This document shows, in pieces, positions 54,443 through 63,425 of a stretch of DNA of 64,000 nt. A program made the translations under genes and the position numbers. The notes beneath the pieces are model-generated. The model was not told where the DNA came from. It saw only the letters and a program-made list of their open reading frames with translations, and searched no databases. How positions within the stretch are numbered: the stretch's first letter is position 1; each line of letters starts with the position of its first letter. Origin of the DNA: Marinicauda salina (lineage in GTDB: Bacteria > Pseudomonadota > Alphaproteobacteria > Caulobacterales > Maricaulaceae); the NCBI RefSeq assembly GCF_003122085.1, contig NZ_QEXV01000004.1, positions 186,001 through 250,000 on the forward strand, in the 5' to 3' direction.

Positions 54443-54895
54443 TCAGAGATCCCAGTTGCCGATATCGGCGTTGTCGCCTTCGCCGCCGGGCCGGCCGTCG
54501 GCGCCGAGGGAGTAGAGGTCGTAGCGGCCCTGCTCGCCGGGGAAGAGATACTGGTACTCGCGCCCCCACGGGTCCTCGGGCAGGCGTTCGATGAATCCTT
54601 CCTCGGCGTAGCGCGCCGAGATCCGGTCCTCTTCGGGCGGCGCCACCAGCGCCTCGAGCCCCTCGTCGGTCGTCGGGAAGCGCCCGTAGGTCGCGTAGAA
54701 GGTCGTCAGCGAGCTCTCCAGCGTGGCGAGATCTGCGCGCACCTTGTCCTCGCGCGCCGTGCCGAGCAGCGGCAGGACATTGATCACCACCACCGTCGAG
54801 AGCAGTCCGATGATGGCGATGACGACCATCATCTCCGTCAGCGTGAAGCCCGCCTCGGCGGCGCGCCTGCGGGCGAGTGATCTGCAAACGCTCAT
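54443..54895 (-). CDS. gspG: Type II secretion major pseudopilin G
   Basis: A 150-residue major pseudopilin. The leader ends RRAAEAG/FTLTEMMVVIAIIGLLS (Glu5) near residue 17. The domain ends with the calcium-binding loop (DLYSLGADGRPGGEGDNADIGNWDL region). FYATYGRFPTTDEGLEALV is the classic GspG block. It polymerises into the pseudopilus that pushes substrates through GspD. Confidence 0.96.
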   Translation of the reverse strand: MSVCRSLARRRAAEAGFTLTEMMVVIAIIGLLSTVVVINVLPLLGTAREDKVRADLATLESSLTTFYATYGRFPTTDEGLEALVAPPEEDRISARYAEEGFIERLPEDPWGREYQYLFPGEQGRYDLYSLGADGRPGGEGDNADIGNWDL

Positions 54896-54925
54896 GGCTT
54901 GAGCTCCTCCAGGTGAACGGCCGGG

Positions 54926-56155
54926 CTATCCGCCCATGGCCAGCGTGTTGAGACGCAGGATCGGCAGCAGGATCGACAGCACGATCAGCGCGACGATCCC
55001 GCCCATGAAGACGATGACGCCCGGCTCGAGCAGGTTGAGACCGACGCCCACCGCGCTGTCGACCTCGGCCTCGAGGTGATCGGCGGCGCGCGCGAACATC
55101 GCGTCGACGCGGCCCGAGCGCTCGCCGGAGGCGACCATGTACACCACCAGCGGCGGAAACCAGCCCGTCGCGCGCAGCGAGTCCGACAGGCCCGCGCCCT
55201 GCTCGACCTGGTCGATGACGCGGGCGATCCGGTCCTGGAAGGGCGCGTTGGCGCTGGCGCGCCGCGCCGCGCGCAGGGCGTCGGGCAGCACCGCGCCGGC
55301 GGCCACCAGGATCGACATGGTCCGCGCGAAGCGCGCGCTCTCGACCTTGCGGATGAAGCCGCCGAGCCAGGGCAGGGAGAGCAGCGTCGAGTCGATCCGG
55401 CGCTTCACGCCGGGCCGCCGGCCGAGCGCCGACAGTCCGAACACGCCGACAAGCACTGCGAGCGCGATCCAGATCCACCCGGCCTGAAGGAATTCCGACA
55501 GCCCGATCATGGCCCGGGTGATCAGCGGCAGCGTCACGTCGAGGGTGGAGAACTGCTCGGCGATGCGCGGCACGATGAAGACCATCAGCACGCCGACGAC
55601 GAGCAGCGCGACGACCCCCAGAACGGAGGGATAGATCATCGCCACGGAGATGCGCCGCGACAGCGCGCGGGACTTCTCCAGATACTCGGCCAGCCGCTCG
55701 AGCACCTCCGACAGACCGCCCGCGCTTTCGCCGGCGGCGACCATGGCGCGGTAGACCGCCGGGAAGCTGTCGGGATGGGCGGCCATCGCCTCGGACAGGC
55801 GCTCGCCCTCGGTGACGCGCCCGCGCACCGCCATCAGCACGCGCCGGGCCGGGACGCGTTCGGCCTGGTCGGCGATCAGGCCGACGGCCTCCTCGACCGG
55901 CATGCCGGCGCCAACCAGCGTGGCGAGCTGGCGCGTGACGCTCATCAGGTCGGCGGCGTTGAGGCCGGCGGGCCGGAAAAGCCGGGGCAGGGCGAGGCCG
56001 GTGAGCGCCGGGCGCCGGTCGGCGCGATGCAGCTTGAGCGGCGCCATGCGCCGGCGGCGCAGTTCGCGCCGGGCGGCGAGCTCGCTGTCGGCCGAGAGCA
56101 GCCCCTTGGCGCGCTTGCCGGCGGAATCGAGCGCCTCGTACTCAAACGCCGGCAT
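54926..56155 (-). CDS. gspF: Type II secretion inner-membrane protein F
   Basis: A 409-residue platform protein with two T2SSF domains, each followed by membrane helices. FEYEALDSAGKRAKGLLSAD opens it, and MSVTRQLATLVGAGMPVEEA and MVAAGESAGGLSEVLERLAEYLE are family markers, repeated in the second half as ARTMSILVAAGAVLPDALR. Overlaps gspE by 14 bases. Confidence 0.95.
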   Translation of the reverse strand: MPAFEYEALDSAGKRAKGLLSADSELAARRELRRRRMAPLKLHRADRRPALTGLALPRLFRPAGLNAADLMSVTRQLATLVGAGMPVEEAVGLIADQAERVPARRVLMAVRGRVTEGERLSEAMAAHPDSFPAVYRAMVAAGESAGGLSEVLERLAEYLEKSRALSRRISVAMIYPSVLGVVALLVVGVLMVFIVPRIAEQFSTLDVTLPLITRAMIGLSEFLQAGWIWIALAVLVGVFGLSALGRRPGVKRRIDSTLLSLPWLGGFIRKVESARFARTMSILVAAGAVLPDALRAARRASANAPFQDRIARVIDQVEQGAGLSDSLRATGWFPPLVVYMVASGERSGRVDAMFARAADHLEAEVDSAVGVGLNLLEPGVIVFMGGIVALIVLSILLPILRLNTLAMGG

Positions 56156-57635
56156 TGCGCTCTCCGTCCTCGCGGCAGACGCGCAGCACCTCGGCGAGGC
56201 TCGTCTCGCCGGCGAGCGCCAGCTTCATCCCGGCCTCGTACAGCGTGTCGCGGTCCTGGAAGGCGTGGCGGGCGAGATCTGTCTCGCGCGCGTCGTCGTG
56301 GATCAGCGTGCGCATCGCCTCGTCGATCATGACGACCTCGTAGACGCCTCGGCGACCGGCGTAGCCGAGCTGCTTGCAATGCTCGCAGCCGACCGGGCGA
56401 TAAAGCGTGACCGGCTCGTCGGGGCCGACTCCGAGCAGGCCGCGCTCGGCCTCGTCGGGCGCGACCGCCTCCTTGCAGTGATCGCACAGCCGGCGAACGA
56501 GGCGCTGGGCGACGATGGCCGACAGCGTCGAGGCCAGCAAATAGCTCTCCAGCCCCATGTCGCGCAGGCGCGCGATCGCGGCGACGGCCGAGTTCGTGTG
56601 CACCGTCGACAGAACGAGGTGGCCCGTGAGCGAGGCCTGCACGGCGATCTCGGCGGTCTCGACGTCGCGGATCTCGCCGACCATCACCACGTCCGGGTCC
56701 TGGCGCAGGATGGCGCGTAGACCGGCGGCGAAGGTCATGCCGACCTTGGAATTGACCTGGGTCTGGCCGACGCCGGGCACGGCGTATTCTACGGGATCCT
56801 CGACGGTGAGGATGTTGCGGGTCTGGTCGTTGAGCAGGTTGAGCCCGGCGTAGAGCGTGGTCGTCTTGCCCGCCCCGGTCGGGCCGGTGACGAGCACGAT
56901 GCCGTTGGGCTGAGCGAGCGCGCGCCTGAAATCGGCGAGCGCGTCGGGCGCCATGCCGAGCTCGTCGAGGCTGAACTGGGCGCTCTCCTTGTCGAGCAGG
57001 CGCAGCACGACCCGCTCGCCGTAGCGCGAGGGCAGGGTGGAGACGCGCACGTCGATCGCCTTGCCGCCGAGCGAGAGCGACAGCCGGCCGTCCTGGGGAA
57101 TGCGCTTTTCCGCGATGTCGAGGCGGGCCATGACCTTGATGCGGCTGACAAGCGGCGAGGCGACGCGCGGCGACAGCGAGACGGTCTCCTGCAGCACGCC
57201 GTCGACGCGGAAGCGGACCGAGACGCGCTCCTCGAAGGGCTCGACATGGATGTCGGACGCCGACAGGCGGACGGCCTCGGCGATCAGCCCGTTGATGAGG
57301 CGGATGATCGGCGCGTCCGATGCGCTGTCGAGCAGGTCCTCGGTCCTGGGAATTTCATCGATCAGCCGCGACAGGCTTTCGGAGGCGGCCGGGTCGTCCT
57401 CGTCCTCGAGCGCGGCGTCGATGCCGTCGAAGGAGTAAAGCTCCGACAGCGCGCGGTCATAGGCCTTCGCGTCGCACGCCTCGACGGGATGGGCCGCGCC
57501 GGCGGCGCGGCGCGCCTCGACCAGCGCCAGCGGGTCGGCGCCTTCGCGCATCAGGAAGACCGGCGCGTCGCCGGGGCGCACGACGACGCCGCGCTCCTTG
57601 GCGAACCCGTAGGCGATGGGCGTGCGCTCACTCAT
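56142..57635 (-). CDS. gspE: Type II secretion ATPase E
   Basis: A 497-residue hexameric ATPase. Walker A GPTGAGKTTTLYAGL (near residue 250), Asp box and Walker B in ILRQDPDVVMVGEIRDVETAE, the His box and the zinc-binding CDHCKEAV..CEHCKQLGYAGR tetracysteine module characteristic of GspE are all present. It powers pseudopilus assembly, docked on GspL and GspF. Overlaps gspD by 8 bases. Confidence 0.97.
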   Translation of the reverse strand: MSERTPIAYGFAKERGVVVRPGDAPVFLMREGADPLALVEARRAAGAAHPVEACDAKAYDRALSELYSFDGIDAALEDEDDPAASESLSRLIDEIPRTEDLLDSASDAPIIRLINGLIAEAVRLSASDIHVEPFEERVSVRFRVDGVLQETVSLSPRVASPLVSRIKVMARLDIAEKRIPQDGRLSLSLGGKAIDVRVSTLPSRYGERVVLRLLDKESAQFSLDELGMAPDALADFRRALAQPNGIVLVTGPTGAGKTTTLYAGLNLLNDQTRNILTVEDPVEYAVPGVGQTQVNSKVGMTFAAGLRAILRQDPDVVMVGEIRDVETAEIAVQASLTGHLVLSTVHTNSAVAAIARLRDMGLESYLLASTLSAIVAQRLVRRLCDHCKEAVAPDEAERGLLGVGPDEPVTLYRPVGCEHCKQLGYAGRRGVYEVVMIDEAMRTLIHDDARETDLARHAFQDRDTLYEAGMKLALAGETSLAEVLRVCREDGERNAGV

Positions 57636-59652
57636 CCGCAGCCTCGTCGGCGCGATCGGGAAGCGCCCGGTCGAACGGCGCCTCGCCGTCCATCATCATA
57701 TCGACGATGTCCTCGAGGCTCGAGCTGCGCCCGCGGGTCGCCGCCCGCTGCGCCGCCGTCATCGACGTGTAGTTCTGGCGGGTCACCTCGCGCATGTCCT
57801 CGGCCGAGCGGATGATCTGCGGGCGGATGAACACCATCAGGTTGCGCCGCTGCTCGCTCTGGCTCTCGTTGCGGAACAGCCGGCCCACGCCGGGGATGTC
57901 GCCGAGCACGGGCACGGAATCGTCGCTGAACTGCTGATCGTTCTCGATCAGGCCGCCGAGCACGATGATCTCGCCGTCGTCGGCGAGCACCGTGGTCTGG
58001 ATCTCGCGCTGGTTGGTGATCAGCTCCTGGAAGCTGGCGCTGACCGGTCCGGCGATCGAGGAGACCTCCTGGCGGATCGTCAGGCGGATCGTGTCGCCCT
58101 CGTTGATCTGGGGCGTCACGTCGAGCTGGACCCCGACCTCCTGGCGCTCGATCGTGCGGAACGGGTTGGTGTTGTTCGATCCGAGCGCCTCGCCGGTCGT
58201 GATCGGGATCTGCTGGCCGACGAGGATCGAGGCCTCCTCGTTGTCGAGCACCGTCACCGACGGCTTCGAGAGCACGTTGGAGTCGGTGTCCGTCTCGAGC
58301 GCGTTGAGGATGAGGCCGAACAGCGTGCCGTCGTCCGACTGGCCGCCGACGCCGAGCACGCCGCCGCGGCTGCCGAGCAGCGAGGCGATCGCGACCTGGC
58401 GCAGCGAGATCGAGCCGGTCGCGCCCTCATCGTCCTCGTCGACCTCGGCGAGGGCGCCGGTGAGCGCGAGCAGGTCGACATTATTGCCGCCGAAGCGGGA
58501 GTAGGAGAACGGCACCGCGTCGTCGCCGTCGCCGGCGACGAGGTACTGGACGCCGAGCTCGCGGGCGGCGGTGTCGGAGATCTCCACGATGATCGCCTCG
58601 ATCATCACCTGCGGCCGGCGGATGTCGAGCCGGCCGATGACGAGATCGAGCTCGCGCAGCGTGTCCGGGTCGCCGTTGACGATGATCGCGTTGGTCGCGC
58701 GGTGGAAGGCGATCGACGTGCGCGGGTCGGACGAGTCTCCGCCCTGGCCGGGATCGATGAGCTGGGCGAACTGTTCGAGGATCGGCAGCAGCTGGGCGCC
58801 GTCGGCGTGGTTGAGATAGATCACGCGGAAGGTCTGGCTCGAGCGGCTGACCGCATCGACCCGGCGCGCCAGCGAGATCATTTCCGCGACTTCGTCGGCG
58901 TCGCCGCGCAGCAGGATCGAGTTCGACGCCGGCACCGCGGCGATGGTCACGCCGTAGCGGCTGGAGTCCTCGCCGGCGATCGTGCTTGCGCGCATGCGCT
59001 CGAGGATGCGGCTCATCTCCTCGGCGGAGACGTTCTCCAGCGCGACCATCTCGACGACCGACGTGTCGCGGTCCATCGCGCGCAGCACGTCTTCGATCGC
59101 GTCGACGTTCGAGCTGTAATCGACGATCACGACGAGATTGCCCGTATCCGAGGCGTTCACCGCGCCCGAGGGGCTGACGAGCGGCCCGACCGAGCGGATC
59201 GCCTCGCGCGCGCCGATATTCCCCAGCCGGACGACCGAGGTGAGGAAGACGTCGTCCCCGCGCTCGCCCCGGCTCGGGGCGCCGGTGCGCGCGCCTTCCT
59301 GCTCGGGCACGATCTGGAACACGCCCGGCGCCGTGCGGACGGCGGCGAAGCCGTGCGTGCGCAGCGTCGACAGGAAAACCTGGAACACCTCGGCCTCGCT
59401 CAATGCGCTCTGCGAGGTGATCGTGACCGTGCCGCGGACCTCCGGATCCACGATGAAGGTATAGCCGGTCACGATGGACACGTCGTCGATGAAGGCCTGG
59501 ATGTCGGCGTTGCGGAAATTCAGCGTGTGGCCGGTCTCGGTTTCGGCCTGGACGAGCGCGGCGCGGGCCGGCGAAGCCGTCGGGCCGAAGACCGTCGATG
59601 CGACGAGGAGCAGCAGCGCGCCGCCCGTCCGGGCGAGAAGTTGGATCGTCAT
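57628..59652 (-). CDS. gspD: Type II secretion secretin D
   Basis: A 674-residue outer-membrane secretin with a cleavable signal peptide (about 1-30). N0 (LNFRNADIQAFIDDVSIVTGYTF) and the repeated N1-N3 domains (NIGAREAIRSVGPLVSPSG, TNAIIVNGDPDTLRELDLVI) precede the beta-barrel core (LSKPSVTVLDNEEASILVGQ, GVQLDVTPQINEGDTIRLTI, GVGRLFRNESQSEQRRNLMVF). Ends with an acidic tail that could bind a pilotin. Overlaps gspC by 4 bases. Confidence 0.96.
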   Translation of the reverse strand: MTIQLLARTGGALLLLVASTVFGPTASPARAALVQAETETGHTLNFRNADIQAFIDDVSIVTGYTFIVDPEVRGTVTITSQSALSEAEVFQVFLSTLRTHGFAAVRTAPGVFQIVPEQEGARTGAPSRGERGDDVFLTSVVRLGNIGAREAIRSVGPLVSPSGAVNASDTGNLVVIVDYSSNVDAIEDVLRAMDRDTSVVEMVALENVSAEEMSRILERMRASTIAGEDSSRYGVTIAAVPASNSILLRGDADEVAEMISLARRVDAVSRSSQTFRVIYLNHADGAQLLPILEQFAQLIDPGQGGDSSDPRTSIAFHRATNAIIVNGDPDTLRELDLVIGRLDIRRPQVMIEAIIVEISDTAARELGVQYLVAGDGDDAVPFSYSRFGGNNVDLLALTGALAEVDEDDEGATGSISLRQVAIASLLGSRGGVLGVGGQSDDGTLFGLILNALETDTDSNVLSKPSVTVLDNEEASILVGQQIPITTGEALGSNNTNPFRTIERQEVGVQLDVTPQINEGDTIRLTIRQEVSSIAGPVSASFQELITNQREIQTTVLADDGEIIVLGGLIENDQQFSDDSVPVLGDIPGVGRLFRNESQSEQRRNLMVFIRPQIIRSAEDMREVTRQNYTSMTAAQRAATRGRSSSLEDIVDMMMDGEAPFDRALPDRADEAADE

Positions 59653-60590
59653 CTCAAGCGTACCTCGATTGTCTGGCTCTCGCCGTCGCGCAGGACGGTG
59701 AAGCGCGCCTCGGAGGCCTCGGCGAGCTCCTCCAGAACCTCCAGGGTGTTGACCGAGCCCGCAAGGGCGCGGCCATTGACGGACGTGATGATGTCGCCGG
59801 TTCGGAGCCCGGTCGCGTCCAGCAGGGCCGGATCGCTCTCGGCGAGGATGCGGTAGCCGCGCGCGTCGGCGGTTTCCTCGACCGGGGCCAGGCGCAAGCC
59901 GCGGACCCAGTCCTCCTCGCTCAGCCCGCCCGCCGCGCGCGGTCCCGGCGCACGGGATTCCGCCTCTGCGGCTGGCGGCTCGGCGCCGGGCTGCAGGAAG
60001 GATGTGCTGCGGGCCGATTGCTCGCGCAGGAACAGGCTCTCGCGATTGCCGCGCCGATTGATGATGACGCGGTCGGCGTAGACGGCCTCGAGCGTGACGT
60101 TCGGCGCGATCTCGCCGCCGATCGCCACGGTGCGCTGGCCCTCCTGCGGGGTCTGGACGACCGCCGCGCCGGATTGCGGGGTCGGGCCGCGGCGCACGCC
60201 CCGAAGCGTGAGATCGAGCTGGGTCTCGGGCGCGGACTCCACCGGGTCGACCTCCGCTTCGAACGCGGCCGACGCGAACAGGCGGCCCTCGGCCAGGATC
60301 GTCAGGTCGGTCGGCGCCTCGTCGGTCGCCAGGCGCGCGGAGGGCGCGACCATGTCGGCCGATAGGCGGTCGATCTCCCCGCCATAGATCCCGAACCAGA
60401 CGGCGCGGGCCAGCAGCATGGCGATGACCGCGACCAGGGCGAGCTCGACCGCGCCACGGGCCAGCGCCGTGAAACGGCGCGGCGCTCCGCGGCGGTTTTG
60501 TGTCCGCCCCGTGTCAGCGGCGATGCGCGCCGTCGCCTGCTCGTCTCTCCTCAGCGCCTTCAGTTTCGCCTCCAGGCGTTCCGGACGCAC
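59649..60590 (-). CDS. gspC: Type II secretion protein C
   Basis: A 313-residue inner-membrane protein linking the platform to the secretin. One membrane helix (about 48-68) is followed by the homology region (LFASAAFEAEVDPVESAPETQLDLTLRGV) and a C-terminal PDZ domain (LDATGLRTGDIITSVNGRALAG). The only plausible start is GTG 60590. A GCGGGCCC hairpin directly before it may mask translation. First gene of the gsp set. Confidence 0.88.
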   Translation of the reverse strand: MRPERLEAKLKALRRDEQATARIAADTGRTQNRRGAPRRFTALARGAVELALVAVIAMLLARAVWFGIYGGEIDRLSADMVAPSARLATDEAPTDLTILAEGRLFASAAFEAEVDPVESAPETQLDLTLRGVRRGPTPQSGAAVVQTPQEGQRTVAIGGEIAPNVTLEAVYADRVIINRRGNRESLFLREQSARSTSFLQPGAEPPAAEAESRAPGPRAAGGLSEEDWVRGLRLAPVEETADARGYRILAESDPALLDATGLRTGDIITSVNGRALAGSVNTLEVLEELAEASEARFTVLRDGESQTIEVRLR

Positions 60591-60593
60591 GGA

Positions 60594-60618
60594 GCGGGCC
60601 CCCCGGAGGAGGGCCCGC
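60594..60618 (-). promoter_or_regulatory. Hairpin at the gspC translation start
   Basis: GCGGGCCC (60594-60601) and GGGCCCGC (60611-60618) form a perfect 8-bp GC stem just upstream of the GTG start of gspC and 35 bases after the receptor stop. With no T-tract it is more likely an RNA structure that tunes gspC translation or protects transcripts than a terminator. Confidence 0.4.
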
Positions 60619-60652
60619 CCGCGCAGTCCTGGCTTCGACTGTCGGGGACCGG

Positions 60653-63349
60653 TCAGAAGGTCCGCGACAGGTTGATCGAGAACGTCGTCCCGATCTCGTA
60701 GGAATCGACCTCGATCGAGCTGTTCCCGGCCGACTGCGTGGCGACGTAATCCTCGCCTAGCAAGTTGCGGACCGCAAAGCGAACGTTTGCGATCTCGCGG
60801 CCGCGGAACTCGAGCTCGCGGCTATGCACGAAATCGAGCATGACCGGCGGCTCCTCGACCACCTCGGGCAGACCGACGGCGAGGTTCTGCAGCGCCCGCG
60901 TCCGCTCGCCGGTGAAGTTCACCAGGAACGCGGTCCGGCGACCGGCGGCGGGTTCCTCCCAGCCGATTTGCAGGTTGGCGAGGTGCTCGGACTGACCCTG
61001 GAGCGTCTGGCCGTCCGCGATGAAGCCCGAGGCCGGCGCCGTTGCGGCGACGGCTTCGCCGCCCGCCGGCTCGGACAGGATCACCGTGTCGCCGTCGCCC
61101 GCCGCCATCGAGGAGTCGGTGAAGGTGTAGTTGGCCTTCACGAACACCTCGGCGTCGTCCCAGAACGCCGCCTCGAAGCGGTCGGAGAAGTCGAAACGCT
61201 TCTCGAACTCGACCTCGAAGCCCGTCAGCTCGGCCGACGGCGCGTTCAGGAACGAGGTCGCCAGCGTTTCGCCTTCACGCAGGATGTACTCCACGACCGG
61301 CGATTCCAGCTCCTTGTAGAAGAGACCGGCGGTGAAGAACTGGTCCCGACCGAAATACCATTCGAAGCGGGCGTCGAAATTGGTGATTTCGGTGTTGGTC
61401 AGGAACGGGTTGCCGCGGAAGCGCTCGTCGGTCTCGGTGTTGAAGAAGGTCGTCGGACCGAGTTCGCGGAATTGCGGCCGGGCGATCGTCTCCGAGTAGC
61501 CGAGGCGAAGCTGCATGTTCTCGGCGAACGTCCAGGTGAGCGTCACGGCCGGAAGCGCATAGTCCTCCGAGATGAAGCCCTCGTTGTCGCCGAAATCGGA
61601 CGCGTCGAGGATCGGCAGGTTGTAGGTGTCCACAGTCTGCTCGCCGTCCTCGAAGCGCACGCCGGCGGCGGCCCGAAGGAACGGCGTCAGCGCGACGTCG
61701 GTCGAGATGTAGCCGGCCTCGACCTCGAGATCGCCCCGATAGGCTTCCGGGCTCAGCGAGCCGCCCACCTCGGTCAGCCGGAAGCGGCTGTCGAGAATGT
61801 TCTGGTCGGCGAAGATGTAATCGATCCGGCTGCCGCGCAGATCGGCCGGGATGGAGCCGAAGAAGCGGAATTCCCGCGCGAACGCGACGCGCTCCTTGTC
61901 CATCCGGTTGTAGCCGGCGCTCCATTCCCAATCCATGCCGCCGAGCGTGACGGGCAGCGTGACGTCGAAGCCGATGTCGTCGGTGACGTCGTCGACGCGG
62001 CTGAAGGTGATGGTGTTGCCGTCGCCGGAATTGCGGAGCAGGAAGTCGCCCGCGTAGCGGGAGTCGCCAAGCAGCTCGAAATTGTCGCCGATGGCGGATT
62101 CGTCGCCGTCGAACTCGTAGAAGGCGCGACGCTGGTTCGGGGCGTAGCGCGAGGCGTCGGACGTCGCCGCCCGCCACTCGACGTTCAGGCCCTCGCCCAG
62201 GTCGAACGTGTGATCGCCCGACAGCTGGTAGGTGTAGACCTGACGCTCGAACCAGGCGTTGGCGTCGTTGCGCACCAGCGAGTCCAGGTCGTCGTCCCGG
62301 CCGAGCAGGCTCGACGTCTCCTTTTCGGTCGAGCGCAGGACCAGGGCGAGCGCCTGGACCTCGTGCTCGCCGAACTCGACGCCGAGATTGAACATGCCGT
62401 TGGTCTCGACGGTGTTCGCCGTCGAGGTGCGGGCGAACTGGGACCTCGGCGTGAGGCCGCCGGACGAGACGCGCGCCTTGCCGCGACGGCCGATTTCCGT
62501 CTGCCACGAATTGTCGTAGCCGACCGCGGCGAGGACGCCGACCGAGAAGTTGTCGAAGTCGAACCGGTCGCCGGCGCTCAACGAGAAGCCCGCGTCGCCC
62601 GGGATCTGTTCCTCGAACTGAACCCAGAGCCGCGAGTTCTCCAGATTGCGGCCGATCTCGGCGAGTTCGACCGGGTCCTGCTCGGAGGGGCCGATATTCT
62701 CGGTCAGAAGGATGTCCGCGAACTGTGCGGGCCAGTCGCGGGTGCCGTCCTCGAAGCCGGTCCAGTCGTCGTCGCCGCCGTCATACGTGAGGCCTTCGTC
62801 GAAGCTCGTGATGGTGTCGGCCGCGAAACTGACGCCGACTTCGAGAAAGCGCTCTTCAGGCAGCGCCGAAGTTTCGATCTCGACGAGACCGCCGCCGAAC
62901 TCGCCGGGGAAGCGCGGCGAGTAGGTCTTCTGGACGAGCGTGTTGCTGATCAGGCTGGTCGGAAACAGGTCCAGGGGGACGGCCCGGCGGAGCGGCTCCG
63001 GGCTCGCCAGGGGCGAGCCGTTGATCAGCGTGTTCGAGTAGCGCTCGTTGAGGCCGCGCACGACGACATAGCGCCCCTCGGAGACCGACAGGCCCGTGAC
63101 GCGTCCCAGCGCCGAGGCGATGTCGGAGTCGCCGGTGGTGACGATGTCGTCGATGGAGAGGAAGCTCGAGACTTCCGACGTCGCCCGCTTGTCGTCGGGA
63201 ACGTACTGGTAGCGCACGACGATGACGTCGTCGGTCTGGGTCGGTGCGGACGCCGACGGATCGGCCTCCTGCGCCCAGGCGGCGCTGGCGGGGACCAGGA
63301 CGGTCGATGCCAGCAGGGCCGCCGAGAGCGCGATGCGGTGATGGTTCAT
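60653..63349 (-). CDS. TonB-dependent outer-membrane receptor
   Basis: An 898-residue receptor. A signal peptide ends at AWAQ/EADP (near residue 27). The plug domain includes DIVTTGDSDIASALGRVTGLSV, YVVVRGLNERYSNTLINGSPL and SPRFPGEFGGGLVEIET. A 22-strand-type barrel follows, with AENMQLRLGYSETIARPQFREL, and ends in the terminal Phe (INLSRTF) used for barrel insertion. The ligand is not known. It lies between an extracellular-type protein and gspC on one strand, an arrangement like the Caulobacter elpS/T2SS locus. ATG 63349 is the start with a proper signal peptide. Confidence 0.94.
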   Translation of the reverse strand: MNHHRIALSAALLASTVLVPASAAWAQEADPSASAPTQTDDVIVVRYQYVPDDKRATSEVSSFLSIDDIVTTGDSDIASALGRVTGLSVSEGRYVVVRGLNERYSNTLINGSPLASPEPLRRAVPLDLFPTSLISNTLVQKTYSPRFPGEFGGGLVEIETSALPEERFLEVGVSFAADTITSFDEGLTYDGGDDDWTGFEDGTRDWPAQFADILLTENIGPSEQDPVELAEIGRNLENSRLWVQFEEQIPGDAGFSLSAGDRFDFDNFSVGVLAAVGYDNSWQTEIGRRGKARVSSGGLTPRSQFARTSTANTVETNGMFNLGVEFGEHEVQALALVLRSTEKETSSLLGRDDDLDSLVRNDANAWFERQVYTYQLSGDHTFDLGEGLNVEWRAATSDASRYAPNQRRAFYEFDGDESAIGDNFELLGDSRYAGDFLLRNSGDGNTITFSRVDDVTDDIGFDVTLPVTLGGMDWEWSAGYNRMDKERVAFAREFRFFGSIPADLRGSRIDYIFADQNILDSRFRLTEVGGSLSPEAYRGDLEVEAGYISTDVALTPFLRAAAGVRFEDGEQTVDTYNLPILDASDFGDNEGFISEDYALPAVTLTWTFAENMQLRLGYSETIARPQFRELGPTTFFNTETDERFRGNPFLTNTEITNFDARFEWYFGRDQFFTAGLFYKELESPVVEYILREGETLATSFLNAPSAELTGFEVEFEKRFDFSDRFEAAFWDDAEVFVKANYTFTDSSMAAGDGDTVILSEPAGGEAVAATAPASGFIADGQTLQGQSEHLANLQIGWEEPAAGRRTAFLVNFTGERTRALQNLAVGLPEVVEEPPVMLDFVHSRELEFRGREIANVRFAVRNLLGEDYVATQSAGNSSIEVDSYEIGTTFSINLSRTF

Positions 63350-63392
63350 TGGTATCCCCAATCGCTTTGCTTCGCTGACGCGAGAGCGGGGA

Positions 63393-63413
63393 CCCGGCCG
63401 GAGACCGGCCGGG
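63393..63413. repeat. GC hairpin between receptor and upstream gene
   Basis: CCCGGCCGG-AGA-CCGGCCGGG forms a perfect 9-bp stem in the 76-base gap. There is no T-tract on either strand, so it may be an mRNA-stability element rather than a true terminator. Confidence 0.4.
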
Positions 63414-63425
63414 CCCGGCGCGCCC

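Noticed and set aside
57616-59856. 746-codon plus-strand open frame
   Set aside because: Antisense to gspD, rich in Arg, His and Asp as expected for a shadow frame; no recognisable fold.
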